Source of the DNA: Sphingobium vermicomposti | GTDB taxonomy: Bacteria > Pseudomonadota > Alphaproteobacteria > Sphingomonadales > Sphingomonadaceae | Direction: 5' to 3' | Length of the DNA stretch: 64,000 nucleotides | NCBI RefSeq assembly: GCF_011762025.1 | Contig: NZ_JAASQR010000004.1 | Coordinates: forward strand, 310,001 to 374,000 | Shown: in pieces, positions 35,281 through 44,101 of the stretch | Numbering within the stretch: the first letter of the stretch is position 1 | Layout of the letters: the number at the start of each line of letters is the position of its first letter | Program-made: the position numbers and the translations under genes | Notes under the pieces: generated by a model | Database searches by the model: none | What the model was told of the DNA's origin: nothing | Seen by the model: only the letters and a program-made list of their open reading frames with translations

Positions 35281-35967
35281 ATGGCAACGGCATTGAAATC
35301 GGAAGCAGCCACCGGGGCGCGATCCATGGGCCACATGGCCCTGCATTATAAAAAGCCTGAGGAAGGCCCGCTCGCCGCGCGGCTGCTGGGCATGCTGGGC
35401 TATGTCCTCACGCAGGACCTGACCCTGCCGGACGGGACGCATTTTTATCGCTTTGTGGTCGATGCGAAGCATCAACCGCGTGGCGACGGCGTGGTCTTCC
35501 TGTCCTGCGTGCCTGAGGCGCAGCGCGAATTGATGGCCGCGATCCATGGCGCTCTCAACGTCGGCACTGCGCAGGAACATCCCGCCGTCGCCGCCATGCG
35601 TGAAAAGATGGACCAGGACCCTGAATATGGCTTCCACTACGGCACGCTGCTGGAAAGCCTGGAAGACCTGGAAAATGTCTTCATGGGGCTGGAAGAAGCC
35701 AACCGGAGCGACCCTGAACTCAAGGGCCGGCTCAAGCTGGTCTATAATCGCGCACTGCCCGGCACCCCGGCAGTGGATGCGCGGCTGGACGCGTCCCCCA
35801 TTTACAAAAACGCGACCCGCCATGCCTATGGCAAGAATGGCGTCCAGGCCTTTCTGGAAACCGACATATTGTCGAGCGGGATGCTGGGCGAAACCATGAT
35901 CCTGGAATTTGACTATGTCTTCCCCGGCTATACCAATCACATCCTGTCCGTGGTCGAATGGGAATGA
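35281..35967 (+). CDS. Uncharacterised protein, possible vicinal-oxygen-chelate (glyoxalase-like) fold
   Basis: The protein has about 228 residues and I do not recognise a specific family. The first part (MGHMALHYKKPEEGPLAARL, then LGMLGYVLTQDLTLPDGTHF) resembles the opening beta-alpha-beta unit of VOC/glyoxalase domains; the middle is helical with HYGTLLESLEDLENVFMGLE. No export signal or membrane segment is visible. The ATG at 35281 follows AGGAG; an earlier TTG at 35263 is less likely. It is the third plus-strand gene after the Rieske oxygenase and lies 93 bp before an NTF2-like gene. Its presence in this island suggests a role with the substrate or product of the oxygenase. Confidence 0.65.
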   Translation: MATALKSEAATGARSMGHMALHYKKPEEGPLAARLLGMLGYVLTQDLTLPDGTHFYRFVVDAKHQPRGDGVVFLSCVPEAQRELMAAIHGALNVGTAQEHPAVAAMREKMDQDPEYGFHYGTLLESLEDLENVFMGLEEANRSDPELKGRLKLVYNRALPGTPAVDARLDASPIYKNATRHAYGKNGVQAFLETDILSSGMLGETMILEFDYVFPGYTNHILSVVEWE

Positions 35968-36010
35968 GGTGACATTCGCCCCTGGCTCAACCGCCGGGGC
36001 GCTTGCTTTG

Positions 36011-36032
36011 CGGGGCGGCAGACGCCGCCCCG
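36011..36032. repeat. GC-rich hairpin ahead of the NTF2-like gene
   Basis: CGGGGCGGC (36011-36019) pairs perfectly with GCCGCCCCG (36024-36032) around a 4-base loop. It lies in the 93-bp gap between the VOC-like and NTF2-like genes, 28 bases before the NTF2-like start. It may set differential expression within the transcript. Confidence 0.5.
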
Positions 36033-36060
36033 GCATCATAAACGAAAATGAGGAGATGGC

Positions 36061-36564
36061 ATGGCCGACAGTTTGGAAAATCTGGCCGCACGGCTTCAGG
36101 CGCTGGAGGATAAGGAAGAAATCCGGCTGCTGAAATCGCGCTATCTGCGCGCCTGCGACCTGAAGCAGCCCGATGGAGTGCGTGACTGTTTCCTGCCCGT
36201 TGGCGTGCGGATCGCCTATCAGGGCTTTCCCGTTTACACCGACCGCGACGATTTCGTCGCCACCTATGAAAGCATGGCATGCCACGGCGGCGTATATGAC
36301 ATCCACCATGCCACCAACTGGGACATCAGCCTGACCGGGCCCGACGAGGCGCGGGGCCTGTGGTCCCTCAATTTCCGCACGATCCTGACCGGACCGCGCC
36401 ACATCACCCGGCTGGCGGTCGAATATGAAGATGTTTATCGCCGCGAAGGTGGACGCTGGTGGATCGCCGAAAGCGTCAGCCGCGTGACGTCCATGCTGAC
36501 CGAACAGATTAATGAGGATGGGTCGCTTACCGTCCTGGCATCGGGAGAGCCGACCGCTGGCTGA
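36061..36564 (+). CDS. NTF2-like (SnoaL-type) protein, second copy
   Basis: The 167-residue protein has the same organisation as the gene at 30799: an N-terminal helix with EEIRLLKSRYLRACD, then YQGFPVYTDRDDF, and a C-terminal YEDVYRREGGRWWIAESVSRV. It probably has a cone-shaped NTF2 fold with a central pocket. The reaction, if any, is not determined; isomerase, dehydratase or hydrolase roles are all known in the family. AAAATGAGGAG precedes the ATG. It ends a plus-strand run (Rieske, SDR, VOC-like, NTF2-like) and is followed by a strong hairpin terminator. Confidence 0.8.
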   Translation: MADSLENLAARLQALEDKEEIRLLKSRYLRACDLKQPDGVRDCFLPVGVRIAYQGFPVYTDRDDFVATYESMACHGGVYDIHHATNWDISLTGPDEARGLWSLNFRTILTGPRHITRLAVEYEDVYRREGGRWWIAESVSRVTSMLTEQINEDGSLTVLASGEPTAG

Positions 36565-36620
36565 GGGGGCCACGCGCCGCCGCCGTCTTTCCCCATGTTT
36601 TGGTCTAAACTCGTCAGGCT

Positions 36621-36660
36621 GGCGGGGCGAGGATAGCGGTCCTCGCCCCGCCGTCCGTTT
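36621..36660. terminator. Strong 13-bp hairpin between convergent genes
   Basis: GGCGGGGCGAGGA (36621-36633) pairs perfectly with TCCTCGCCCCGCC (36640-36652) around a 6-base loop. CGTTT follows on the plus strand. It lies between the convergent NTF2-like and EthD-like genes and probably ends transcription of the plus-strand unit. Confidence 0.75.
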
Positions 36661-37379
36661 CAGGCCTGATCCAGATGGGCAAAGTCATATTGGCTGGTCG
36701 GGATGATATCGATCCGCGAAAAGTCGATGAAACCCGCGCAGCTGTCGACCATGGCCTTGGTATTCTGATCGAACTTCGCTTCATCCTCGACTGCATCGAA
36801 GAAGACGCGACCGTCGGTCATCGCGTCGAGGGGGAAACATTCCTCGACAAAGGCGCCATAGGGTTGAGCGCCTTCGGTCAATGGCCGAACGATGATATTC
36901 TGCACATATTCGAAGTTCGACTGGGTATCGATGGCCACGCGCGTATGGTGGCTGTGCCAATGCGCGACCGCATCCTGCCACGTCATGTCGGGTCGAAAGG
37001 AAATGAAGCTCGCCTGCGACCAGCCCCATGTCCGCGATCCGGGCGCGGGCTGATGCTGCGCATTGGGGATGATGGTGGATTCGGCGACCAGCCACGCCTC
37101 GAACCGCCCGCTCATTTCCGCCAGCACCGCGTCCACCTGCTGCCGGAAAATGGCGTTGGCGGACGGTAGCCAGAATTGCACCGCCGCGTCCTGCTGCGGC
37201 TGCTGCCATTGCTGGACCAGCGGCGCGGCGGGTTCGACGATGGCGTCGCGGATGTTGAGGCGGATGCCGCTCGCGCCCGCCGCCTTGAGCGCGCGGGGCA
37301 GTTCCGCGACTAGGCGCGCGCCATAGTCATCGCGGCTTTCGCCTTCGGACGCCCAAAGCGCGCAAATCACTTTTTCCAT
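36660..37379 (-). CDS. EthD-domain-like protein
   Basis: The 239-residue protein appears to contain two ferredoxin-like (dimeric alpha/beta barrel) halves. The first runs from MEKVICALWASEGESRDDYG and the second from FISFRPDMTWQDAVAHWHSH onward; the WHSHHTRVA stretch is typical of EthD-like proteins. These accompany oxygenase and steroid/terpenoid or ether-degradation genes, with roles that range from decarboxylation to accessory functions. GGAGAG precedes the ATG. It follows an SDR gene by 24 bp on the minus strand, so they form a small operon. Confidence 0.65.
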   Translation of the reverse strand: MEKVICALWASEGESRDDYGARLVAELPRALKAAGASGIRLNIRDAIVEPAAPLVQQWQQPQQDAAVQFWLPSANAIFRQQVDAVLAEMSGRFEAWLVAESTIIPNAQHQPAPGSRTWGWSQASFISFRPDMTWQDAVAHWHSHHTRVAIDTQSNFEYVQNIIVRPLTEGAQPYGAFVEECFPLDAMTDGRVFFDAVEDEAKFDQNTKAMVDSCAGFIDFSRIDIIPTSQYDFAHLDQA

Positions 37380-37403
37380 GTATCTCTCCGGCAGATTATT
37401 ATG

Positions 37404-38165
37404 TCAGTCGAAATTGGCCTGGCCGCCGTCCAGCGGAACGGTCGCGCCAGTGAGGTAGCTCAAGTCCGATCCGCACAGCGCAACCAGGGCGCGGCCGATA
37501 TCTTCCTCCAGCCGCCCGATACGTCCCAACGGAATGGTGCGGAAAAAGGCTTCCGCCTCATCGGGATTATGGTCGATCCATGATTTCAGGCCGGGCGATT
37601 CCGCATGGGGCGCGATAGTGAGCACGCGGATATTTTCCCTGCCCCATTCGGCGGCTGCCGCGCGGGTCAGGGCGCGCGTGGCCTGTTTGACCGCGGCGTA
37701 GCAGCCATAATGGCTCATGTCCCATCGGATGCCCGCCGATGATGCGAAGTTGAAAATGGTGCCGCCACCGCGCCGCACCATATGGGGATGGACCAGCTTC
37801 ATCAGCCGGAAAGAGGCGAGGGGGCCGGATTCAAAGCCTGCCGTAAATGCCTCGTCGCTGACCTGATCGATCGGCCCCAGCGGCACTTCCTGCGCATTGT
37901 TGACCAATATGTCGACGCCGCCCAGTTCCGCCGCCGCCTTGTCCACCGCGGCGGACAGATCGTCCAGGGACTTGACATTGCAGGCGACCGGAATGGCGCG
38001 CACGCCACGTTCGCGGGCCAGCCGCGCCGTCTCCTCCACCTTGTCCAGCGTTCGTCCCGCCAGCAGCAGGTCAACGCCTTCACTGGCGAAAGCCAGCGCC
38101 GTGCCCTGCCCGATGCCCTGGCCCGCGCCGGTGATCAGCGCGACCTTTCCCGTTAATCCGGGCAT
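37404..38165 (-). CDS. SDR family oxidoreductase
   Basis: The 253-residue protein is a complete classical SDR: ITGAGQGIGQGTALAFA cofactor loop, NNAQEV in place of NNAG, and the Ser-Tyr-Lys site as FASSAGIRWDMSHYGCYAAVK, where Tyr and Lys are spaced YxxxK. It ends TGATVPLDGGQANFD. It would interconvert a hydroxyl and a keto group, presumably on the island's substrate. GGAGAGGAT precedes the ATG. It diverges from the KstD-like flavoprotein gene over 173 bp and is followed by the EthD-like gene. Confidence 0.85.
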   Translation of the reverse strand: MPGLTGKVALITGAGQGIGQGTALAFASEGVDLLLAGRTLDKVEETARLARERGVRAIPVACNVKSLDDLSAAVDKAAAELGGVDILVNNAQEVPLGPIDQVSDEAFTAGFESGPLASFRLMKLVHPHMVRRGGGTIFNFASSAGIRWDMSHYGCYAAVKQATRALTRAAAAEWGRENIRVLTIAPHAESPGLKSWIDHNPDEAEAFFRTIPLGRIGRLEEDIGRALVALCGSDLSYLTGATVPLDGGQANFD

Positions 38166-38338
38166 ATCCTCTCCTTCGATTGTCGCAATATATTGAACAA
38201 AATTCTACGCGTATGTTGACTTTAAGGCAAGGTAAGCCGACCTCTGCGTTTAAGAAGCGGGAGAGGCATCAGCCTTGGGGTGGTCCAATGACGGACGTGC
38301 CCCGTCCGCGACGTGGGCAATTTTCTGAGCGGGCGAAC

Positions 38339-40027
38339 ATGAGCAATTGGGACAAGGAAGTCGACATCCTCGTGGTAGGCTCCGGCGCGGGCGGCATGAT
38401 GTCGGCGCTGGTCGGCGCGCATAACCATGCCGATGTGCTGATCGTGGAAAAGGCCGACCGTTGGGGCGGAACGTCGGCGACATCGGGCGGCGGCATCTGG
38501 ATTCCCGGCAGCGATGTCGCAAAGCAGGCGGGTTTCGACGACAATCTGGACGACGCCTTCATCTATCTGCGCAAGCTGTCGGCCGCGAACGTCCCCGATG
38601 AAAATATCCGGGCCTATGTGGACAATGCTTCGCCCATGCTGCGCTGGATGATGGCGAACACCCCGGTCCAGTATATGGCCTTTCCTTATCCCGACTATCA
38701 TGCTGAAAATCCCGGCGGGTCGGCAAAGGGATTCCGCACCCATTTGCCCAATCCTCTCGACGGCAAGCCGCTGGGCGCGGACGTCCGCACGCTCCGCTTT
38801 GCATCGCCCGCCGCCAGCCTGTTCGGCTATCTGAACTGGCATTTCAGCGAAACCTATGAACTGCTCTATCGGCAGAAGGGCTGGATCAAGAATCTGACCA
38901 AGAACATGGCCAAATATTGGCTGGACCTGCCGTTCCGCCTGACATCGCGCAAGGATCGGCGGCTGACGCTGGGCAACGCCCTGACCGGCGGCCTGCGCAT
39001 GGCGTTGAATGAAAAGGACGTGCCGCTGTGGCTGGAAACGCCGCTGAAGGAACTGGTGCGCGAAGGCGACGCAGTGACTGGCGCGGTTGTGGAGAAGGAT
39101 GGCAAGCCTTACCGCATCCGCGCGCGCAAGGGCATCGTCCTGGCCGCTGGCGGCTTTGAAAAGAACCAGGCGATGCGCGACGGCAATGCGCCGCTCTATC
39201 CTGCCGCGCGCTATTCCGGCGGCGTGACCAGCAACACCGGCGACAGCATCGTCGCGGGAGAGGCTGTGGGCGCGGGCACCATGAACATGCAGTCCGCCTG
39301 GGCCGCGCCGGTTTTTTATGTGCCGGGTGAAGACCGGGGGCGGCTGTGCACGGTCGAACGCGCGCTGCCGGGCTGCATCATGGTCAATCAAAGCGGTGAG
39401 CGTTTCCTGAACGAAGCGGCATCCTACCACATCGTCGGCCAGCAAATGGCCCGCCGTCAGGCCGAACACGGCGATGCCGACCCCTGCTGGATGATATTCG
39501 ACCAGGAATATCGCCACAAATTCCCGATGGGTCCGCTCTATCCGCTGATGCCCACCGCCATGCACAGCAAGGGCGTTCGCTCCATCCTGAAGAAAGGCCG
39601 CTCAATCGAGGAACTAGCCGGCAAGATCGGTATGGACCCATCCCGCCTGTCATCGGCCATCGGTCGGTTCAATGCGCACGCCGCCAAGGGGGAAGACCCC
39701 GAATTCCATCGTGGCGAAGCCGCCTATGACAAAATGTATGGCGATTTCCGCCATTCGCCCAACCCTTGCCTGCGCCCGCTGGACAAGGGGCCATTTTATG
39801 CGCTGCCCATCTATCCCGGCGATATCGGCACCAATGGCGGGTTGAAGACCAACGCCAACGCGCAGGTGGTCAGCGAAGATGGGACGGCGATCCCCGGCCT
39901 TTACGCGGTCGGCAACAATGCCGCGTCATCCATGGGTGAAAGCTATCCGGGCGCGGGCGTGACGATCGGCCCGGCCCTGACCTTCGGCTATGTCGCCGCC
40001 CGCCACATGACCGGCGGCAACAGCTGA
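38339..40027 (+). CDS. KstD-like 3-ketosteroid delta-1-dehydrogenase family flavoprotein
   Basis: The protein has about 562 residues, close to KstD lengths. It has the FAD motif VVGSGAGGM (14-19) and the family's YPDYH (117-121), RFLNEAASYH (355-364) and ESYPGAGVTIGPALTFGY (534-551). These correspond to the KstD active-site tyrosines (Tyr120, Tyr363, Tyr536) and the oxyanion glycine (Gly540, four after Tyr536). Delta-1-dehydrogenation of a 3-ketosteroid ring A or a similar cyclic enone is therefore likely. The start at 38339 is chosen by match to the family; 38288 is an in-frame alternative. It is convergent with the valine operon. Whether the natural substrate is a steroid is not shown. Confidence 0.82.
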   Translation: MSNWDKEVDILVVGSGAGGMMSALVGAHNHADVLIVEKADRWGGTSATSGGGIWIPGSDVAKQAGFDDNLDDAFIYLRKLSAANVPDENIRAYVDNASPMLRWMMANTPVQYMAFPYPDYHAENPGGSAKGFRTHLPNPLDGKPLGADVRTLRFASPAASLFGYLNWHFSETYELLYRQKGWIKNLTKNMAKYWLDLPFRLTSRKDRRLTLGNALTGGLRMALNEKDVPLWLETPLKELVREGDAVTGAVVEKDGKPYRIRARKGIVLAAGGFEKNQAMRDGNAPLYPAARYSGGVTSNTGDSIVAGEAVGAGTMNMQSAWAAPVFYVPGEDRGRLCTVERALPGCIMVNQSGERFLNEAASYHIVGQQMARRQAEHGDADPCWMIFDQEYRHKFPMGPLYPLMPTAMHSKGVRSILKKGRSIEELAGKIGMDPSRLSSAIGRFNAHAAKGEDPEFHRGEAAYDKMYGDFRHSPNPCLRPLDKGPFYALPIYPGDIGTNGGLKTNANAQVVSEDGTAIPGLYAVGNNAASSMGESYPGAGVTIGPALTFGYVAARHMTGGNS

Positions 40028-40079
40028 CGAAGCGGGGCAGGACGGGGCGGGGCAAGGCGCGGCAGACAAACTGCTGCGC

Positions 40080-40961
40080 TCAGCCCCGCAGCAACTGGAT
40101 GATGGACGAAAAATCCTTGGCCCCTTCGCCATTATTGACGAGCATCTGGTAAAGCGCCTCGGCATTGCTGCCCATCGGCACGCTGGCATTGACGGCGGCG
40201 GCGGCTTCGACCGCCAGCTTCAGGTCCTTCAGCATCAGCGCAGCGGCAAACCCGCCTTCATATCCATTATCCGCCGGTGAATCGGGGCCGACGCCGGGCA
40301 GGGGGCAATAGCTGGTCATCGACCAGCTTTGGCCCGAAGACACGCTGGAAATGTCGTAGAATATCTGGGGGTCCAAACCGATCTTCTGCGCCATGGCAAA
40401 GGCTTCGCAGGTTGCGATCATGGTCGCGCCCAGCAGCATGTTGTTGCAGATCTTGGCGGCTTGCCCATTACCCGCAGCGCCTGCGTGGATGACTGCCTTC
40501 CCCATGGCTGACAGGATCGGCTTTGCCCGGTGAAAAGCCGCGTCCGTGCCGCCCACCATGAAGGTCAGCGCACCGCCATTCGCCGCAGCGATCCCCCCGG
40601 AAACCGGGGCATCCACCATGGCGAAGCCCTTCTCCTCCGCCACAGCGATCGTCCGCCGCGCCGTTTCCACATCGATGGTCGAACAATCGAGCAGGATCGT
40701 GTCAGGCTTTGCCGCTGCAAAGACCGATCCGTTATAGACCGCATCCACATGCTTGCCCGCAGGCAGCATGGTGACCACGGCGTCGGCTCCGGCAACGGCA
40801 TCTTCGGCACTTGCGCAAGGGACGGCACCCGCTTCCCGCGCCTTGTCCAGCGCGGACGCGGACAGGTCGAAGGCGCGGACGGCATAGCCATTTTTCAACA
40901 GGTTGGCGGCCATGCCGCCGCCCATATTGCCCAGGCCGATGAATGCGATGGTCGTGGTCAT
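40080..40961 (-). CDS. mmsB: 3-hydroxyisobutyrate dehydrogenase
   Basis: The 293-residue protein has the beta-hydroxyacid dehydrogenase NAD motif IAFIGLGNMGGGMAANLL, the substrate motif DAPVSGG, and the catalytic Lys in GNGQAAKICNNMLLG. It oxidises 3-hydroxyisobutyrate to methylmalonate semialdehyde in valine breakdown. It is the last gene of the minus-strand mms operon, after the enoyl-CoA hydratase (51 bp gap). GGAGACGG precedes the ATG. The operon thus holds every step from isobutyryl-CoA to propionyl-CoA. Confidence 0.93.
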   Translation of the reverse strand: MTTTIAFIGLGNMGGGMAANLLKNGYAVRAFDLSASALDKAREAGAVPCASAEDAVAGADAVVTMLPAGKHVDAVYNGSVFAAAKPDTILLDCSTIDVETARRTIAVAEEKGFAMVDAPVSGGIAAANGGALTFMVGGTDAAFHRAKPILSAMGKAVIHAGAAGNGQAAKICNNMLLGATMIATCEAFAMAQKIGLDPQIFYDISSVSSGQSWSMTSYCPLPGVGPDSPADNGYEGGFAAALMLKDLKLAVEAAAAVNASVPMGSNAEALYQMLVNNGEGAKDFSSIIQLLRG

Positions 40962-41011
40962 GGCCGTCTCCTTGCGGTCGTTAGCTGTGGAACAGCGGGA
41001 TCAGGTCCCGG

Positions 41012-41791
41012 TCAGCGGCCCTTCCATTGGGCGGGGCGCTTTTCGACGAAGGCGGTCATGCCTTCGATCCTGTCCTGGGTTGCGGTCAAAATCTGGAACA
41101 GTCGGCGCTCGGTCAGCAGGCCCTGGGCCAGCCCGGTTTCGAACGCGATGTTCACCATCTCCTTGTTGATCATCGTCGCCATTGGAGGCATCGAAGCGAT
41201 CGCCTGCGCAGTCTTGAGTGCGTCGTCCAGCAGTTCAGCCGCCGGGACGATGCGCGCGACCAAGCCCGAACGCTCCGCTTCTTCCGCGCCCATCATGCGA
41301 CCGGTCAGGCACATTTCCATCGCCTTGGCCTTGCCCACGGCGCGGGTCAGGCGCTGCGACCCACCCATGCCGGGCGCGACGCCCAGCTTGATTTCAGGCT
41401 GGCCGAACTTGGCCGTATCCGACGCGATGATGAAGTCCGCCATCATCGCCAATTCGCATCCGCCGCCAAGGGCAAAGCCATTGACCGCCGCGATCCAAGG
41501 CTTGCGCGTGGCGACCACGCCGGTCTGCCAGCCGGAAAAGAAATCCTCCAGAAAGAAGTCGGCGGCGTCCTTTTCCACCATTTCCTTGATGTCGGCACCT
41601 GCCGCGAACGCCTTGTCACCGCTGCCGGTCAGCACCGCGCATAGCTGCGACGCGTCTGCGTCATAGGCGGCGAAGGCGGCGCTCAGATCTTTGAGTACCT
41701 GGCTGTTCAGCGCGTTGAGCGCCTGCGGCCGGTTCAGCGTGATCAGCGTAACGGCGTCACGCTGTTCCACCAGGATCGTTTCATAGGTCAT
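41012..41791 (-). CDS. Enoyl-CoA hydratase (methacrylyl/crotonyl-CoA hydratase-like)
   Basis: The 259-residue crotonase-fold protein has the oxyanion segments [11 protein letters not shown] and [18 protein letters not shown], and catalytic Glu residues in GGCELAMM and [15 protein letters not shown]. It would hydrate methacrylyl-CoA to 3-hydroxyisobutyryl-CoA in valine degradation, and short enoyl-CoAs in general. It lies 3 bp from the 3-hydroxyisobutyryl-CoA hydrolase gene in the mms operon, making co-translation likely. Confidence 0.92.
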   Translation of the reverse strand: MTYETILVEQRDAVTLITLNRPQALNALNSQVLKDLSAAFAAYDADASQLCAVLTGSGDKAFAAGADIKEMVEKDAADFFLEDFFSGWQTGVVATRKPWIAAVNGFALGGGCELAMMADFIIASDTAKFGQPEIKLGVAPGMGGSQRLTRAVGKAKAMEMCLTGRMMGAEEAERSGLVARIVPAAELLDDALKTAQAIASMPPMATMINKEMVNIAFETGLAQGLLTERRLFQILTATQDRIEGMTAFVEKRPAQWKGR

Positions 41792-41794
41792 CGG

Positions 41795-42853
41795 TCAAAC
41801 TCCAGTCTGCGGGTAAGGCGTCCACTCCTTACCCGGTGGCAGTGGAGCGAAGAGGCTGTCAACCAGATCGTCGGTTACCTCTTGCGGAGCCGCCGGATTC
41901 CAGCGCGGCGCATTGTCCTTATCAAAGATGACGGCGCGCACGCCTTCGACAAAGTCCGGGCGGCGGATCACATGGCAGGCGATGCGATATTCGTTGCGCA
42001 TATTGTCGGCAAAATCAGTGAAGGCCGCGCCTTCGGCCAGCTGCCGCAGCGCCACCTTGACGGTCTGGGGCGACTTGGTCGCCAGCGTGTCCAGCTGTTC
42101 CCGCGCCCACGGGGAACCGTCCGCATCCAGCGCCGCCAATATATCTTCGTAACGGTCCGACGCGAACAGCCGGTCGATGTCGGCGCGGCGCGCTTCCCAT
42201 TGGGAAGGGGGGGCGTCGTCGACCATCTCGACTAGAATGTCGGAAAGGCGCGATGGCTCCGAAATGATCCGCGCCTTGACCGCCTCGACCTTGTCGGATG
42301 CCATATAATGGGTGGCGATCCCCATCGCGGCGCAGTCTGCTCCCTTGATCCGCGCGCCGGTGGTCGCCAGCCATGCGCCCGTTCGGCCCGGCAGGCGCGG
42401 CAGATACCAACCGCCGCCGACGTCGGGGAACAGGCCGATCCCGGTTTCAGGCATGGCAAATGTCGTGCGTTCGGTCGCCACCCGATAGCGGGCGGGCAGC
42501 GATATGCCGACGCCGCCACCCATGACGATCCCGTCCATGAAGGCGACGACCGGCTTGCCATAGCGGAACAGCATATGGTTCATGCGATATTCGACGAAGA
42601 AGAACCGTTCCGCCTCGGCGCAATCCTCCTTTGCGCTGCTGGCGATCAACGCAATGTCGCCGCCCGCGCAAAAGCCTCTGCCATCCGCATGGTCGATCAT
42701 CACGGCGACCACCTGATCATCATTCGCCCATGCGACCAGAGCGTCGATGATCGCATGGCACATTTCCGGCGTCAGGGCGTGGATCGCCTTGGGCCGGTTC
42801 AACCGGATGCGACCGATGCCGTTGTCGATAAGGGTGATAAGCTGATCCGCCAT
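41795..42853 (-). CDS. 3-hydroxyisobutyryl-CoA hydrolase-like crotonase-fold protein
   Basis: The 352-residue protein belongs to the HIBYL-CoA hydrolase branch of the crotonase fold. It has GRGFCAGGDIALIA, MDGIVMGGGVGISLPARYRV, the catalytic-Glu segment AMPETGIGLFPDVGGGWYLPRLPG, and VRAVIFDKDNAPRWNP near its end. It hydrolyses 3-hydroxyisobutyryl-CoA to release 3-hydroxyisobutyrate, avoiding build-up of toxic methacrylyl-CoA. It is placed between the acyl-CoA dehydrogenase and the hydratase genes of the mms operon, with GGAGCGG before the ATG. Confidence 0.9.
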   Translation of the reverse strand: MADQLITLIDNGIGRIRLNRPKAIHALTPEMCHAIIDALVAWANDDQVVAVMIDHADGRGFCAGGDIALIASSAKEDCAEAERFFFVEYRMNHMLFRYGKPVVAFMDGIVMGGGVGISLPARYRVATERTTFAMPETGIGLFPDVGGGWYLPRLPGRTGAWLATTGARIKGADCAAMGIATHYMASDKVEAVKARIISEPSRLSDILVEMVDDAPPSQWEARRADIDRLFASDRYEDILAALDADGSPWAREQLDTLATKSPQTVKVALRQLAEGAAFTDFADNMRNEYRIACHVIRRPDFVEGVRAVIFDKDNAPRWNPAAPQEVTDDLVDSLFAPLPPGKEWTPYPQTGV

Positions 42854-42884
42854 TTCCGCTCCATTGGCATGCCCGTGATCGGGC

Positions 42885-44030
42885 CTACTGCCTCAGCATG
42901 TCACGCGCGACAATCATGCGCATGACCTGGTTGGTGCCTTCCAAAATCGAATGGACCCGCAGGTCGCGCCAGAAACGTTCGACCGGATAATCCATCAAAT
43001 AGCCGTAGCCGCCAAGCAGCTGGAGCGCGCGGTCGGCCACCGCCGACCCCATGTCAGTGGCCAGCCGCTTGGCCATGGCGGCAAAGCGCGTCTTGTCCGG
43101 CGCGTTCGCCGTCACCTTGACGGCGGCGGCATATAGCAGGGTGCGGGCCGCTTCCAGCTCGGTCTGCATGTCGGCGAGCATGAATTGCGTGTTCTGGAAA
43201 TCCGCAATGCTCTGGCCGAACTGCTTGCGCTCCTTGGTATATTGCAGCGCTTCGTCGATGCACCGCTGCGCGCCACCCAGCGAACAGGCACCGATATTCA
43301 GCCGCCCGCCGTCCAGTCCCATCATCGCGATGCGGAAACCTTCACCTTCGCCGCCGATCAGATTGTCCACCGGCACGCGCACGCCGTCGAAATTGACCTG
43401 TGCGGTCGGCTGACTATGCCAGCCCAGCTTGCGTTCCTGCGCGCCGAAGCTGACGCCGTCCATGTCCTTTTCGATCACCAGGCAGCTGATGCCCTTGGCC
43501 CCTTCCTCCCCGGTGCGGACCATGGTGACATAGATGTCGTTCTCGCCGCCGCCGGAAATGAACTGCTTGGACCCGGTCACCACATAATGATCGCCATCGC
43601 GCACCGCCCGCGTCTTCAGCGCGGCGGCGTCGGAACCTGACCCCGCCTCGGTCAGGCAATAGCTCGCCATGCGGGCCATCGGCACCAGATCGGGCAGATA
43701 TTTGTCCTTCACCGCCTGGCCGCCGAACTGGTCGATCATCCACGCGCCCATATTGTGGATGGAAATGAAGGCGCTGGTCGACGGGCAGCCATAGGCCATG
43801 GCTTCCATGATCAGCGCCGCTTCCAGTCGCCCCAGCCCGATGCCGCCGGATTGCTCCGACACATAGATGCTGCCGAATCCCAGCTCTGCCGCCGCGCGGA
43901 TCGTGTCGCGCGGGAAGATGTGCTTTTCATCCCATTCGGCGGCGTGCGGCGTGATCGCGTCGGCGGTAAAGCGGCGCGCCAGATCCTGGATCTCGCGCTG
44001 ATCGTCGGTAAGGTCGAACTGGTTGGTCAT
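42885..44030 (-). CDS. Isobutyryl-CoA dehydrogenase-like acyl-CoA dehydrogenase
   Basis: The product of about 381 residues is a complete acyl-CoA dehydrogenase. It has CLTEAGSGSDAAALKTRA, FISGGGENDIYV, and the C-terminal GGYGYLMDYPVERFWRDLRV, then HSILEGTNQVMR with the catalytic Glu in LEGT. In the context of mmsA, HIBYL-CoA hydrolase and mmsB it oxidises isobutyryl-CoA to methacrylyl-CoA. ATG at 44030 (MTNQFDLTD) is chosen because GCAGGAAG lies directly before it; the longer frame to 44105 overlaps mmsA. Confidence 0.92.
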   Translation of the reverse strand: MTNQFDLTDDQREIQDLARRFTADAITPHAAEWDEKHIFPRDTIRAAAELGFGSIYVSEQSGGIGLGRLEAALIMEAMAYGCPSTSAFISIHNMGAWMIDQFGGQAVKDKYLPDLVPMARMASYCLTEAGSGSDAAALKTRAVRDGDHYVVTGSKQFISGGGENDIYVTMVRTGEEGAKGISCLVIEKDMDGVSFGAQERKLGWHSQPTAQVNFDGVRVPVDNLIGGEGEGFRIAMMGLDGGRLNIGACSLGGAQRCIDEALQYTKERKQFGQSIADFQNTQFMLADMQTELEAARTLLYAAAVKVTANAPDKTRFAAMAKRLATDMGSAVADRALQLLGGYGYLMDYPVERFWRDLRVHSILEGTNQVMRMIVARDMLRQ

Positions 44031-44101
44031 GGCTTCCTGCTTTTTGGCGCATCCTCTGCCTGCATGATAGCGGGACGTCGCCGCCGGCAGAAGGACGCGC
44101 T

